A DNA stretch of 64,000 nucleotides from Blattabacterium sp. (Blatta orientalis) str. Tarazona (lineage in GTDB: Bacteria > Bacteroidota > Bacteroidia > Flavobacteriales > Blattabacteriaceae): assembly GCF_000334405.1 (NCBI RefSeq), contig NC_020195.1:434001-498000 (forward strand). Reading direction: 5' to 3'. The position numbers and the translations under genes were made by a program. This document shows, in pieces, positions 1-9,029 of the stretch (its first letter is position 1; each line of letters starts with the position of its first letter). A model generated the notes under the pieces. It was not told the origin of the DNA, did no database searches, and saw only the letters and a list, made by a program, of their open reading frames with translations.

Positions 1-621
1 ACTGATAGTTGGGAAAGGATTTATGAATATTTAAAGTCTACTAAAAGAATTTTTAAACATAAACGAAAAACATTAGAAACAGACGTAAAAATAACTATTC
101 AACTTTATGGAGAAGGAAAAGCGAAAATACAAACAGGATTAGGTTTTTTAGATCATCTTTTAGAACAAATGGCCTTCCATAGTCTTATGGATTTAAATAT
201 TCATACAATAGGAGATCTTGAGGTAGATGAACATCATACCATTGAAGATACAGCAATTACTTTAGGAGAAATTTTTTATCAATCTATTATAGATAAACGA
301 GGAATAGAACGTTATGGTTTTTTTTCTCTTCCTATGGATGACTGTTTGGCTACAGTTGCATTAGATCTTGGAGGTAGAAGTCAATTAACTTGGAAGGCAA
401 AATTTATTAGAGAAAAAATAGGGAAAGTTCCTACGGAGATGTTTATTCATTTCTTTAAATCTTTTTCCTATTCTGCAAGATGTAATCTTTATGTTCACGC
501 TATTGGAAAAAACGATCATCATAAAATAGAATCCATTTTTAAAGCTTTTGCTAAAGCTATTAAAATGGCGATAAAAAAAAATAGAACCAATAAGCTGCCT
601 AGTTCTAAAGGAATGTTGTAA
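1..621 (+). CDS. hisB: Histidine biosynthesis protein HisB, C-terminal part (imidazoleglycerol-phosphate dehydratase), 5' end outside window
   Basis: The reading frame is open from base 1, so this is the 3' part of a longer gene. The first residues (TDSWERIYEYL) look like the linker after an N-terminal histidinol-phosphatase domain, suggesting the bifunctional HisB type. The rest is a complete imidazoleglycerol-phosphate dehydratase domain, which converts IGP to imidazole-acetol phosphate in histidine synthesis. Visible metal-binding motifs are GLGFLDHLLEQMAFHS, DEHHTIEDTAI and HHKIESIF. An ATG at 169 is internal to the domain and is not the start. hisH follows after 21 bases in the same direction. 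Confidence 0.95.
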   Translation, partial: TDSWERIYEYLKSTKRIFKHKRKTLETDVKITIQLYGEGKAKIQTGLGFLDHLLEQMAFHSLMDLNIHTIGDLEVDEHHTIEDTAITLGEIFYQSIIDKRGIERYGFFSLPMDDCLATVALDLGGRSQLTWKAKFIREKIGKVPTEMFIHFFKSFSYSARCNLYVHAIGKNDHHKIESIFKAFAKAIKMAIKKNRTNKLPSSKGML

Positions 622-642
622 AAATTTTTTAATGAAAAAATT

Positions 643-1233
643 ATGAAAACAATTATTGTAAAATATCCTGCTGGAAATGTACAATCTGTTCTTTTTTCTT
701 TGGAAAGAATAGGAGTAGAAGCTATTGTTACCGATTCAAAAAAATCTATTCAAAATGCGGAAAGAATCATTCTACCTGGAGTAGGAGAAGCTAATTTTGC
801 TATGAAATACTTGAGAGAAAAAAAATTAGATATTCTTCTATCTAAATTAGAACAACCTGTACTAGGAATATGTCTGGGAATGCAATTACTTTGCAAGTAT
901 TCAGAAGAAAGTAACACAACCTGCATGGGGATTTTTGATTTGTTTGTTAAAAAATTTCATTCAGAAGATAAAAATGATAAAATTCCTCAAATTGGTTGGA
1001 ATACCATTTACAAGCTAAAAGGACCTTTATTTGAAAATATTCCAGATGGAAGTTATCAATATTTTGTTCATAGTTATTATGCTCCTTTGGGAAAGGAGAC
1101 CGTAGCTGAAACAGATTATATCATTCCGTATAGTTCTGCAATACAAAAAAAACTTTACGCCGTCCAATTTCATCCAGAGAAATCTTCTTATATAGGACAT
1201 AAAATATTGGAAAATTTTATTCGATTATTATAA
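643..1233 (+). CDS. hisH: Imidazole glycerol phosphate synthase, glutaminase subunit HisH
   Basis: A class I glutamine amidotransferase of 196 residues, the normal HisH length. It releases ammonia from glutamine for HisF in the fifth step of histidine synthesis. The nucleophile is Cys77 in GICLGMQLL, and the His/Glu pair lies in AVQFHPEKSS near the C-terminus. PGVGEANFAM near residue 45 is typical of HisH. It sits between hisB and hisA in the histidine operon, with short gaps on both sides, and its partner hisF is two genes downstream. Confidence 0.96.
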   Translation: MKTIIVKYPAGNVQSVLFSLERIGVEAIVTDSKKSIQNAERIILPGVGEANFAMKYLREKKLDILLSKLEQPVLGICLGMQLLCKYSEESNTTCMGIFDLFVKKFHSEDKNDKIPQIGWNTIYKLKGPLFENIPDGSYQYFVHSYYAPLGKETVAETDYIIPYSSAIQKKLYAVQFHPEKSSYIGHKILENFIRLL

Positions 1234-1250
1234 TATAAATTACTCATATA

Positions 1251-1976
1251 ATGCAGATTATAGCAGCTATAGATCTTATTGATGGAAAATGTGTTCGTTT
1301 GATACAGGGAGACTATAAAAGAAAAAAAATTTATAATAAAGATCCGTTAGATGTTGCTTTTTTACTAGAAGATCATGGAATATCTAGATTACATCTAGTG
1401 GATTTAGATGGGGCAAAAAAGGGAAAAGTTATTCATTGGAAAGTTTTGGAAAAAATAGCAAAATTCACACATTTAATTATTGATTTTGGAGGGGGGATTC
1501 ATACTGATGAAGATGTACGAATTGTATTTGAGAATGGAGGTTGCATGGCCACAGTTGGGAGTATTGCGGTAAAAGATCCATTTCTTTTTAAGAAATGGAT
1601 CCATATTTATGGAAATGAAAAAATCCTTCTTGGAGTGGATGTTAGAGACAATAAAATAGCTGTGAATGGATGGACTAAATTGTATGAAATTCCTTTTTGG
1701 GATTTCTTAAAAGAAAAAAAAAGTCATGGGGTGAGAAAAATTTTTTGTACGGACATATATAAAGATGGGAACCTTTCCGGTCCTTCTTTTTCTTTATATG
1801 AGGAAATTCTTCAAAGATTTCCCGATATTGAATTTATTGCAAGTGGAGGAGTAAGGAATATAGAGGATCTAAAAAAATTAGACGATTTAGGCTGTCATGG
1901 AGTTATTATCGGAAAGGCAATATATGAAAATAAGATATCGTTGTCAGATCTTATAGATTGGAAGGAAGATAAATAA
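1251..1976 (+). CDS. hisA: Phosphoribosylformimino-5-aminoimidazole carboxamide ribotide isomerase HisA
   Basis: A 241-residue (beta/alpha)8 barrel that isomerises ProFAR to PRFAR in histidine synthesis. The catalytic Asp8 is in [18 protein letters not shown], the second acid is in LGVDVRD, and the phosphate-binding signature ASGGVRN is present in the C-terminal half. It is paralogous to the adjacent hisF, as expected. The spacing of 17 bases to hisH and 8 bases to hisF supports a single transcript. Confidence 0.96.
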   Translation: MQIIAAIDLIDGKCVRLIQGDYKRKKIYNKDPLDVAFLLEDHGISRLHLVDLDGAKKGKVIHWKVLEKIAKFTHLIIDFGGGIHTDEDVRIVFENGGCMATVGSIAVKDPFLFKKWIHIYGNEKILLGVDVRDNKIAVNGWTKLYEIPFWDFLKEKKSHGVRKIFCTDIYKDGNLSGPSFSLYEEILQRFPDIEFIASGGVRNIEDLKKLDDLGCHGVIIGKAIYENKISLSDLIDWKEDK

Positions 1977-1984
1977 AATTATTT

Positions 1985-2746
1985 ATGTTAGTTAAGCGTA
2001 TTATACCTTGTTTAGATATAAAAAATGGGAGAACTGTAAAAGGAGTGAAATTTCAACATCTAAAAGATGCTGGAGATCCCATAAAATTGGGTAGTTGGTA
2101 CACGCAACAAGGTGCTGATGAATTAATTTTCTTGGATATCACAGCAACAAATGAAAGACGTAAGACTTTCTCAAGTTTAGTTAGAGAAATCTCTCGTCAT
2201 ATAAATATTCCTTTTACAGTAGGAGGAGGAATAGAGGAAGAAAAAGACGTTGAATTATTATTAAATGCAGGGGCTGATAAGATATCTATTAATACTGCAG
2301 CTTTTAAAAAGCCAAAAATTTTAGAAATTCTTTCCAGAAGATTTGGAAGTCAATGTATAGTTTTAGCAATTGATGCAAAATATGAAGAAAATGAATGGAG
2401 GGTCTATTTAAACGGAGGAAGAGTTTCTACCAGGAAAAAAGCTTTAGATTGGGCTAAAGAAGGAGCTGATATGGGTGCTGGAGAGATCTTATTAACCTCT
2501 ATGAATCATGACGGGACAAAAAACGGATTTGCTTTAGATATCACTAAAAAAATTTCTGAAAAACTTTCTATACCTATTATAGCCTCAGGTGGTGCTGGGA
2601 AATTAGAAGATTTTTATCAAGTATTTAAAAGTGGAAAAGCGGATGCTGCTCTAGCCGCCAGTATTTTTCATTATAAAGAAATAGAAATTTCTGAGTTAAA
2701 ATGTTATTTAAATTATCATAATATTCCCGTTAGAACTAACAAATAA
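1985..2746 (+). CDS. hisF: Imidazole glycerol phosphate synthase, cyclase subunit HisF
   Basis: A 253-residue (beta/alpha)8 barrel that uses ammonia from HisH to convert PRFAR to IGP and AICAR. Asp11 in [12 protein letters not shown] and the Asp in [15 protein letters not shown] are the expected catalytic acids. [11 protein letters not shown] and [13 protein letters not shown] are the two phosphate-binding loops. AICAR released here re-enters purine synthesis at PurH, which is encoded at 47019-48563 and appears disrupted. Confidence 0.97.
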   Translation: MLVKRIIPCLDIKNGRTVKGVKFQHLKDAGDPIKLGSWYTQQGADELIFLDITATNERRKTFSSLVREISRHINIPFTVGGGIEEEKDVELLLNAGADKISINTAAFKKPKILEILSRRFGSQCIVLAIDAKYEENEWRVYLNGGRVSTRKKALDWAKEGADMGAGEILLTSMNHDGTKNGFALDITKKISEKLSIPIIASGGAGKLEDFYQVFKSGKADAALAASIFHYKEIEISELKCYLNYHNIPVRTNK

Positions 2747-2754
2747 ATTAAAAA

Positions 2755-3366
2755 ATGAAGGATGTTCCAATAAAACAAATAAATTTTAAAGACGATTTGA
2801 TTCCTGTTATTATTCAAGATAACAAAACTAATAAAGTTTTAATGCTTGGTTATATGAATCAAGAGGCGTATAAAAAAAGTATTGAAGAAAAAAAAGTGAC
2901 TTTTTATAGTAGGTCTAAAAAAAGACTGTGGACCAAAGGAGAAGTTAGTAAAAATTATCTTTTAATCAAAAAGATATTGATTGATTGTGATAGAGATACA
3001 TTATTGATTAAAGCAGAACCTACAGGTCCTATTTGCCATAAAGGAACGGATACCTGTTGGAAAGAAATGAATAAAATGAATTTTTTGTTTCATTTGGAGA
3101 ATATAATTTCTAATAGAGTCAATCAAAAAGATGAAAATTCTTATGTTGTTAAATTATTCAAAAAAGGGGTTAATAAAATATCTCAAAAATTAGGAGAAGA
3201 AGCTGTTGAAATGATTATTGAATCTAAAGACAATAATCGAAGTCTTTTTTTGAATGAATCTGCGGATTTGTTATTTCATTATATTCTTCTTTTATATAGT
3301 AAAGGGGTGACTATTCATAACGTAATAAATCTTTTAGAAAAGAGACATAAAAGTAAAAACCATTAA
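2755..3366 (+). CDS. hisI: Bifunctional phosphoribosyl-AMP cyclohydrolase / phosphoribosyl-ATP pyrophosphatase HisIE
   Basis: A fused two-domain enzyme of 203 residues for steps 2 and 3 of histidine synthesis. The N-terminal cyclohydrolase carries GYMNQEAY, YSRSKKRLWTKGE, the DCDRDTLL metal site and GPICHKGTDTCW. The C-terminal pyrophosphohydrolase carries KISQKLGEEAVEMIIE and is all-helical. It is the last gene of the histidine operon. Its stop overlaps by four bases the stop of queE on the other strand, with no obvious terminator between them. Confidence 0.96.
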   Translation: MKDVPIKQINFKDDLIPVIIQDNKTNKVLMLGYMNQEAYKKSIEEKKVTFYSRSKKRLWTKGEVSKNYLLIKKILIDCDRDTLLIKAEPTGPICHKGTDTCWKEMNKMNFLFHLENIISNRVNQKDENSYVVKLFKKGVNKISQKLGEEAVEMIIESKDNNRSLFLNESADLLFHYILLLYSKGVTIHNVINLLEKRHKSKNH

Positions 3367-3977
3367 GGAATATTTAATATTTTATGAATTTGAAGAGATA
3401 TTTTCCATTTAGGATGATTTTTTATATAAGAAATTATTTTTGGAAGTATTTTAATGTTGTTTTTCCATTCAGGTTGTAAACATAATACACAATTGGATTT
3501 TTTAACATAAAAAGCTTGTTCTTCTGCAAAAGAAAAATCGCTTTCATTACAAATAATTATTTTTAATTCATTCATTTTTTTGTAATTTTCCTTCAAAGGA
3601 CGTTTTTTCTTTTTAGGAGAAATGGTGATCCAATCTATATTTTTTTCGTGAATAGGATAAGATCCAGAAGTTTCAACATGAATGCGATATCCTTTTTTTT
3701 TAAGAAGACTTGTTAAAGGAGTTAGATTCCACATCATAGGTTCTCCACCAGTAATAACAATAGTTTTTACCTTTTCATTGATATTATTAATGATTTTATG
3801 AACTGTTAAAAAATCCTTTTTTTCTATTTTCCAACTACTTTTTGTATCACACCAATCACATTGAATATTGCATCCTTCAAAACGAATAAAATAGGCGGCT
3901 ATTCCAGAAAAAAAACCTTCTCCTTGTATAGAATAAAAGGTCTCTTTAACAGGAAAAGAAACGTTATTTATTTTCAT
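3363..3977 (-). CDS. queE: 7-carboxy-7-deazaguanine synthase QueE (radical SAM)
   Basis: A 204-residue radical SAM protein with the cluster motif CNIQCDWC (Cys36, Cys40, Cys43), preceded by ETFYSIQGEG, which is characteristic of QueE. TGGEPMMW is the SAM-binding GGE motif. It makes 7-carboxy-7-deazaguanine, a precursor of queuosine in tRNA. No other queuosine gene is in this window, so whether the pathway is complete cannot be judged here. It overlaps the end of folD by 14 bases, suggesting co-transcription with folD and rsmA. Confidence 0.9.
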   Translation of the reverse strand: MKINNVSFPVKETFYSIQGEGFFSGIAAYFIRFEGCNIQCDWCDTKSSWKIEKKDFLTVHKIINNINEKVKTIVITGGEPMMWNLTPLTSLLKKKGYRIHVETSGSYPIHEKNIDWITISPKKKKRPLKENYKKMNELKIIICNESDFSFAEEQAFYVKKSNCVLCLQPEWKNNIKILPKIISYIKNHPKWKISLQIHKILNIP

Positions 3978-4842
3978 TATTTAATGCTGCTATTAAAGTA
4001 TTTTTTATAAGCATAATGCGGGTCATAGGGCCTACACCACCTGGAACAGGGGTTAGATAAGAAGCTTTTCCATAAACACTATTGAAATCAACATCTCCTT
4101 TTAAAAAAGATTTTTTTCCATTTTTTACTTTAGTTATACCTACATCTATAACTATAGCTCCCTCTTTAATCATTTTTCCAGTTAAAAAACCAGGATTCCC
4201 TACCGCAGTTATAATGATATCTGCTTGTTTTGTATAGTAATCTATATTTGGAGTCTGACTATGAGTAAGTGTTACCGTGCTATTTCCAAGATAGTTTTTC
4301 CTGCTCATTAAAATACTTATGGGTCTTCCTACTATACGACTTCTTCCAATAACCACAGTATGTTTTCCAGATATTTCTATTTTATATCTCTCTAAAATAG
4401 TTAATATGCCTAGTGCGGTTGCAGGAAAAAATGCCTTCATATCCAAAGACATTTTTCCAAAATTTTCTGGATGAAATCCATCTACATCTTTTCTTGGATT
4501 AATAGACATAATTATTTTATCTGAATTGATATGCTTTTGAAGAGGTAATTGAACTATAAAACCATCTATTAACGGATTTTTATTCATTTTTTGAATTTCT
4601 TTTAATAATTCTCTTTCTGAACTATCATTTGGTAAATGGATTAATGAAGATTCTATTCCGATATTTTTGCATTCTTGTATTTTGCTGTTTACATAGGTTA
4701 AACTGGAACTATTAGTTCCTAATAAAATGATTCCAAGATGAGGAAGTCTCTTTTTTTTATTTCGTATGCTTTTTTCTATTTCCTTAGAAATTTCTTTTCT
4801 TATATCGATAGCTAATTTATTTCCATTTAATAATTGAGTCAT
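3964..4842 (-). CDS. folD: Bifunctional methylenetetrahydrofolate dehydrogenase / methenyltetrahydrofolate cyclohydrolase FolD
   Basis: A 292-residue enzyme, full length for the family, interconverting methylene-THF and 10-formyl-THF. Signatures seen are YVNSKIQECKNIGI (catalytic Lys), QLPLQKH, DVDGFHPENFG, the nucleotide-binding loop GRSRIVGRP and PVPGGVGPMT near the C-terminus. 10-formyl-THF feeds PurN and PurH in the purine cluster later in this window. The start overlaps the rsmA stop by four bases. Confidence 0.96.
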   Translation of the reverse strand: MTQLLNGNKLAIDIRKEISKEIEKSIRNKKKRLPHLGIILLGTNSSSLTYVNSKIQECKNIGIESSLIHLPNDSSERELLKEIQKMNKNPLIDGFIVQLPLQKHINSDKIIMSINPRKDVDGFHPENFGKMSLDMKAFFPATALGILTILERYKIEISGKHTVVIGRSRIVGRPISILMSRKNYLGNSTVTLTHSQTPNIDYYTKQADIIITAVGNPGFLTGKMIKEGAIVIDVGITKVKNGKKSFLKGDVDFNSVYGKASYLTPVPGGVGPMTRIMLIKNTLIAALNNENK

Positions 4843-5612
4843 TTTCTATTTTCTATTTCTTTTGTTAATTGAAGAAAATCTTTTACAGATAATTGTTCTG
4901 CTCTTTTATTTAAGAATGGGAGGTCATAATAATTTGGCGTTTCTTTAATAAAATATTGTAAAGCATTTTTTAAAGTTTTCCTTCTTTGATTAAAAGCTAT
5001 TTTCACACATTGAAATAAAAGATCCTTATTACAGAAAATTTTTCTTTCTTTTCTCTTTAAAGAAATTACGGCAGATTTTACATTTGGGATAGGAAAAAAA
5101 ACATGTTTATTTACTGTAAACAGATATTTCACTTCATAAAATGTTTGTACGAGAACAGATAAAATTCCATAGGTTTTATTTCCTTCATGAGATGTTATAC
5201 GTTCGGCTACTTCTTTTTGAAACATTCCAATACATTCTGGGATGTATTGATTATATCTTAATATATGAAATAAAATTTGAGAGGAAATTCTATAAGGAAA
5301 ATTTCCAATTATTGCGAAGTTTTTTAGATTCATTTCTTCAGGATTCCATTTTAAAAAATCTTTGTGTATGATTTGATTTTTAGAAACTGAAAAATTTTTT
5401 CTTAAAAACAGGATTAATTTTTTATCAATTTCTATTAAAAATACTTTGCGCCATGGAGTTAATAAATAACGAGTCAATATTCCTAATCCTGGACCTATTT
5501 CAACGACAGTATTATAATTTTGAAAAGAAAGATTCTTGACAATTTTCTTAGCTATATTTTTGTCTTTTAAAAAGTATTGATCAAATTTTTTATGAAAAAA
5601 AGATTCACGCAT
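4839..5612 (-). CDS. rsmA: 16S rRNA (adenine1518-N6/adenine1519-N6)-dimethyltransferase RsmA (KsgA)
   Basis: A 257-residue rRNA dimethyltransferase that modifies two adjacent adenines in helix 45 of 16S rRNA during 30S maturation. The SAM motif is EIGPGLGILTRYLL and the catalytic NxPY motif appears as GNFPYRISS. The N-terminus KKFDQYFLKD matches the family. It is the first gene of the rsmA-folD-queE run. A TATCTTTG box lies only a few bases before the ATG, so its mRNA may have almost no leader. Confidence 0.95.
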   Translation of the reverse strand: MRESFFHKKFDQYFLKDKNIAKKIVKNLSFQNYNTVVEIGPGLGILTRYLLTPWRKVFLIEIDKKLILFLRKNFSVSKNQIIHKDFLKWNPEEMNLKNFAIIGNFPYRISSQILFHILRYNQYIPECIGMFQKEVAERITSHEGNKTYGILSVLVQTFYEVKYLFTVNKHVFFPIPNVKSAVISLKRKERKIFCNKDLLFQCVKIAFNQRRKTLKNALQYFIKETPNYYDLPFLNKRAEQLSVKDFLQLTKEIENRK

Positions 5613-5615
5613 TAT

Positions 5616-5623
5616 GCAAAGAT
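5616..5623 (-). promoter_or_regulatory. Candidate Bacteroidetes -7 promoter box for rsmA
   Basis: Reading the minus strand, TATCTTTG matches the Bacteroidetes -7 consensus TAnnTTTG. It lies 3 bases upstream of the rsmA ATG. No clear TTTG -33 element was found at the usual 19-20 base spacing, so this rests on the -7 box alone. If used, transcription would start close to the ATG. Confidence 0.3.
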
Positions 5624-5680
5624 AGAAAATATATTATTTGTATCTTGTGAAGACTTATAAATACGATTTTAATTTTTTCT

Positions 5681-6955
5681 ATGCTTCAAGTCTCTTTCAT
5701 ACGTAAAAACAGGGAAAAAATTTTATCAGGACTAGAAAAAAGAAAATTTGAAAAAATAAACTTAATAGATGAGATATTAATCTTAGATAAAAGTAAGAAA
5801 AAAATACAATATGAGATCAATAAAATCTCAGAGAATGAAAATAAAATTTCCAAAAAAATAAGCCATATTATAGGTGATAAAAATGGAAAAAAAAATCCCA
5901 ATAAAATCCTTAAAAGAGGAATCTCTTTCTTTAAAAAAGAAAAAAAAAATCTTCATATTCAATTAAAAAATATTATTCAAAATTTAGAAAAAAAATTAGA
6001 TCAAATTCCTAATATTCCTGATGAAATAGTAAAAAAAAATTTAGAAAAAGACGATTTTCTTTTTCAAGAAGAAGCTCCTCATTCAATAAGAATTGAAAAT
6101 GCTCTTCCTCATTGGGAGTTAGCCAAAAAATTTCAGTTATTTGATTTATATTTAGGAACAAAAATATGTGGATCTGGATTTCCAGTATATATTGGAAGAG
6201 GAGCTAAACTGCAAAGAGGTTTAATTCAATATTTCTTAGATCAAAATATACAAGCTTCCTATAAGGAGTACAGTTTTCCTTATTTGATTAATGAAATATC
6301 AGGCTATTCTACAGGACAAATCCCGGATAAAGAAGGTCAAATGTATTTAATAGAAAAAGATAATTTTTATCTTATTCCAACTGGAGAAATTCCTCTTATG
6401 AACTGTTATAGGAATAATTTATTAAGTTATAGAGATTTACCTATAAAATCCACTACTTATACATCTTGTTTTAGAAGAGAAGCTGGATCTTACGGATCTA
6501 AAGTACGAGGATTAAATAGACTGCATCAATTCGAAAAGGTAGAAATTATTCAAATTACTACTCCTGATACTTCTTTTTATTATTTAGAGGAAATGATTTC
6601 CCATATTCAAAACATTTTAAAATCTTTAGAATTGCCATTTCGTCTTATTCGTTTAATGGGAAAAGATTTAGGATTTGCTTCTGCAATAACTTATGATTTT
6701 GAAGTTTATTCTATGGCACAAAAAAAATGGTTAGAAGTTAGTTCCATTTCTAATTGTACTAATTTCCAATCTAATAGATTAAATCTTAGATATAAAACCA
6801 TGACAGGAAAAATAGAATTATGTCACACTCTTAATGGAAGCGCTTTGGCTTTACCAAGGATTATGGCAGCTTTATTAGAAAATAATCAAACAGTCAATCA
6901 AATTAATATTCCTAAGGTTTTAGTTCCTTATACAGGATTTTATAATATTCAATAA
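5681..6955 (+). CDS. serS: Seryl-tRNA synthetase
   Basis: A class II tRNA synthetase of 424 residues, normal length. Residues roughly 25-110 are a Lys/Glu-rich antiparallel coiled-coil arm that grips tRNA-Ser. Motif 2 is seen as CFRREAGSYG and motif 3 as HTLNGSALALPRIMAALLEN. The serine site includes the IPTGEIPL region. It is divergent from rsmA and is followed after 15 bases by metF. Several long A tracts in the arm region do not break the frame. Confidence 0.97.
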   Translation: MLQVSFIRKNREKILSGLEKRKFEKINLIDEILILDKSKKKIQYEINKISENENKISKKISHIIGDKNGKKNPNKILKRGISFFKKEKKNLHIQLKNIIQNLEKKLDQIPNIPDEIVKKNLEKDDFLFQEEAPHSIRIENALPHWELAKKFQLFDLYLGTKICGSGFPVYIGRGAKLQRGLIQYFLDQNIQASYKEYSFPYLINEISGYSTGQIPDKEGQMYLIEKDNFYLIPTGEIPLMNCYRNNLLSYRDLPIKSTTYTSCFRREAGSYGSKVRGLNRLHQFEKVEIIQITTPDTSFYYLEEMISHIQNILKSLELPFRLIRLMGKDLGFASAITYDFEVYSMAQKKWLEVSSISNCTNFQSNRLNLRYKTMTGKIELCHTLNGSALALPRIMAALLENNQTVNQINIPKVLVPYTGFYNIQ

Positions 6956-6970
6956 AAAAGTTTTTATGTT

Positions 6971-7930
6971 ATGAAAGTCACTGATCATATAGCTAAAGCT
7001 AAAAAAAGTTTATTTTCTTTTGAAATATTACCCCCTTTAAGAGGACATGACATCAAAGATATTTTTTATACATTAGATCCTCTAATGGAATTTAATCCTC
7101 CTTTCATTGATGTCACATATCATCGTGAAGAATTTATTTATGTAGAAAAAGAAAACGGACTTTTACAAAGAAGAACTATTTCACGACGTCCAGGAACTGT
7201 AGGAATTTGTGCGGCTATTATGAATAAATATGGAATAGACGCGGTGCCACATCTCATTTGTGGCGGTTTCAATAGACAAATGACGGAAAATGCTTTGATA
7301 GATCTAAATTTTTTAGGAATAGATAATGTTTTAGTTCTTAGAGGGGATCCTTTAAAATCTGAAAAGAGTTTTTTTTCAAAAAAAGACGGTCATCAATATG
7401 CTGTAGAATTGGTTGAACAAGTTCAAAACCTGAACAATGGGAAATACCTTGATAATACTTTCGAACAAAAAGACTCTCCATTATTTGATTTTTGTATTGG
7501 AATAGCTGGATATCCAGAAAAACATTTAGAAGCGCCAAATATGGAAAGTGATTTATTCTTTTTAAAGAAAAAAGTGGAAGCAGGAGCTAATTACATTGTG
7601 ACTCAAATGTTTTTTGATAATCATAAATACTTTTCTTTTGTCAAAAAATGCAGATCAGAAGGAATTACTGTGCCTATAATACCTGGAATTAAACCAATTT
7701 CTTCTAAAAAACAGTTAAATAGTCTTCCTTCTCGTTTTTATTTAAATATTCCTCATGAATTAGTGAAAGAAATTGAAAAAGTAAAAGATAAAAAAATGAT
7801 TTCTCATATTGGAATTGAATGGGCCATCCAACAATCTAAGGAACTAAAAGATTCTGGTGTGGAAGTGATCCATTATTACACCATGGATAAACCAGAAAAT
7901 ATTTATAAGATAGTTCAAGCTGTGTATTAA
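6971..7930 (+). CDS. metF: Methylenetetrahydrofolate reductase MetF
   Basis: A 319-residue FAD-dependent TIM barrel reducing 5,10-methylene-THF to 5-methyl-THF for methionine synthesis. SFEILPPLRG near residue 17 carries the conserved Glu, VLRGDP binds FAD/folate, and IAGYPEKHLEAP is the family signature. VTQMFFDN and IPGIKPISS follow. Its stop overlaps the stop of pdhB on the opposite strand by four bases. Confidence 0.95.
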   Translation: MKVTDHIAKAKKSLFSFEILPPLRGHDIKDIFYTLDPLMEFNPPFIDVTYHREEFIYVEKENGLLQRRTISRRPGTVGICAAIMNKYGIDAVPHLICGGFNRQMTENALIDLNFLGIDNVLVLRGDPLKSEKSFFSKKDGHQYAVELVEQVQNLNNGKYLDNTFEQKDSPLFDFCIGIAGYPEKHLEAPNMESDLFFLKKKVEAGANYIVTQMFFDNHKYFSFVKKCRSEGITVPIIPGIKPISSKKQLNSLPSRFYLNIPHELVKEIEKVKDKKMISHIGIEWAIQQSKELKDSGVEVIHYYTMDKPENIYKIVQAVY

Positions 7931-8913
7931 TTAGATAAGATAAAGGGTTTTTTTATAGCCTTGATAATTTTTTCTTCATTTGGAAACCAAGCTTTAATTA
8001 AATTAGAAGCATAAGGTGCAGGAGTGTCAAGCAGAGTGATTCTACTTATAGGGGCATCTAAGTAGTCAAACGCTTTTTTTTGTATAATGTAAGAGACTTC
8101 AGAGGCTATTGAAGAAAAAGGCCAGGATTCCTCTAAAATCACTAAACGATTAGTTTTTTTCACAGAAAAAAGTATAGATTCATAATCTAACGGACGAATA
8201 GTACGAATATCTATGACTTCTACACTAATGTTTTCTTGATCTAATTTATTAGCAATATTTAAGGCCATTTTCATAATCTTTCCAAAAGAAACTAAACTAA
8301 CATCTGTTCCTTCTTTTTTTACTTCAGCTTTTCCAATAGGAAGAATATATTCTTCTTCTGGAATCATCATTTTATCCCCATACATTTGTTCAGATTCCAT
8401 AAAAATTACGGGATTATCATCTCTTATAGCGGATTTTAAAAGTCCTTTAGCATCATATGGATTACATGGAATTACTACTTTTAATCCAGGACAACTAGCA
8501 TACCAACTTTCAAAAGATTGAGAATGTGTAGCTCCTAATTGTCCAGCAGATCCAGTAGGCCCTCTAAAAACAATAGGGATATTCCATTGCCCTCCACTCA
8601 TATAACGTATTTTTGCCGCATTATTAATAATTTGGTCCATGGCGACTAAAGAGAAATTAAAAGTCATAAATTCAATAATAGGTCTGCATCCGTTCATGGA
8701 AGAACCTACTCCTATTCCAGAAAATCCTAATTCTGATATAGGTGTATCGATAACTCTTTTTGGGCCGAATTCCTCAAGCATTCCTTTAGAAGCTTTATAA
8801 GCTCCATGATATTGAGCCACTTCTTCTCCCATAAGATATACAGCGTCATCTCTTCTCATTTCTTCACTCATAGCTTCTGCTAGGACTTCACGAAAAGTTT
8901 TTTCTTTCATCAT
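7927..8913 (-). CDS. pdhB: Pyruvate dehydrogenase E1 component, beta subunit
   Basis: A 328-residue E1 beta subunit of a 2-oxoacid dehydrogenase, most like pyruvate dehydrogenase. It forms the thiamine-diphosphate active site with an alpha subunit encoded elsewhere. GEEVAQYHGAYK, VIDTPISELGFSGIGVGSS and RGPTGSAGQLGATHSQSFE are the conserved beta-subunit blocks. The C-terminal transketolase fold has LVILEESW. Two adjacent ATGs (MM) leave a one-codon ambiguity at the start. A second, fused E1 is encoded at 15670-18114. Confidence 0.92.
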   Translation of the reverse strand: MMKEKTFREVLAEAMSEEMRRDDAVYLMGEEVAQYHGAYKASKGMLEEFGPKRVIDTPISELGFSGIGVGSSMNGCRPIIEFMTFNFSLVAMDQIINNAAKIRYMSGGQWNIPIVFRGPTGSAGQLGATHSQSFESWYASCPGLKVVIPCNPYDAKGLLKSAIRDDNPVIFMESEQMYGDKMMIPEEEYILPIGKAEVKKEGTDVSLVSFGKIMKMALNIANKLDQENISVEVIDIRTIRPLDYESILFSVKKTNRLVILEESWPFSSIASEVSYIIQKKAFDYLDAPISRITLLDTPAPYASNLIKAWFPNEEKIIKAIKKPFILSN

Positions 8914-8955
8914 AATGTAAAAGTTCTCAAATGTTTAAGTATTATATAAAATAAT

Positions 8956-9003
8956 AACGGAAAAGGAAGCCTAATCTAATATCTACCTTTTCCGTTTTTT
9001 TTT
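8956..9003. terminator. Strong hairpin with T tract between the lipoprotein gene and pdhB
   Basis: AACGGAAAAGG at 8956-8966 pairs perfectly with CCTTTTCCGTT at 8986-8996, an 11 bp stem with a 19-base loop. On the plus strand a run of nine T follows (8995-9003). On the minus strand the stem is followed by ATTATTTTATA. Since both flanking genes are on the minus strand, its likely use is to end the lipoprotein mRNA before pdhB. The plus-strand T run would also stop read-through from metF. Confidence 0.7.
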
Positions 9004-9029
9004 GATAAATTAAGATAATAATCAATCAA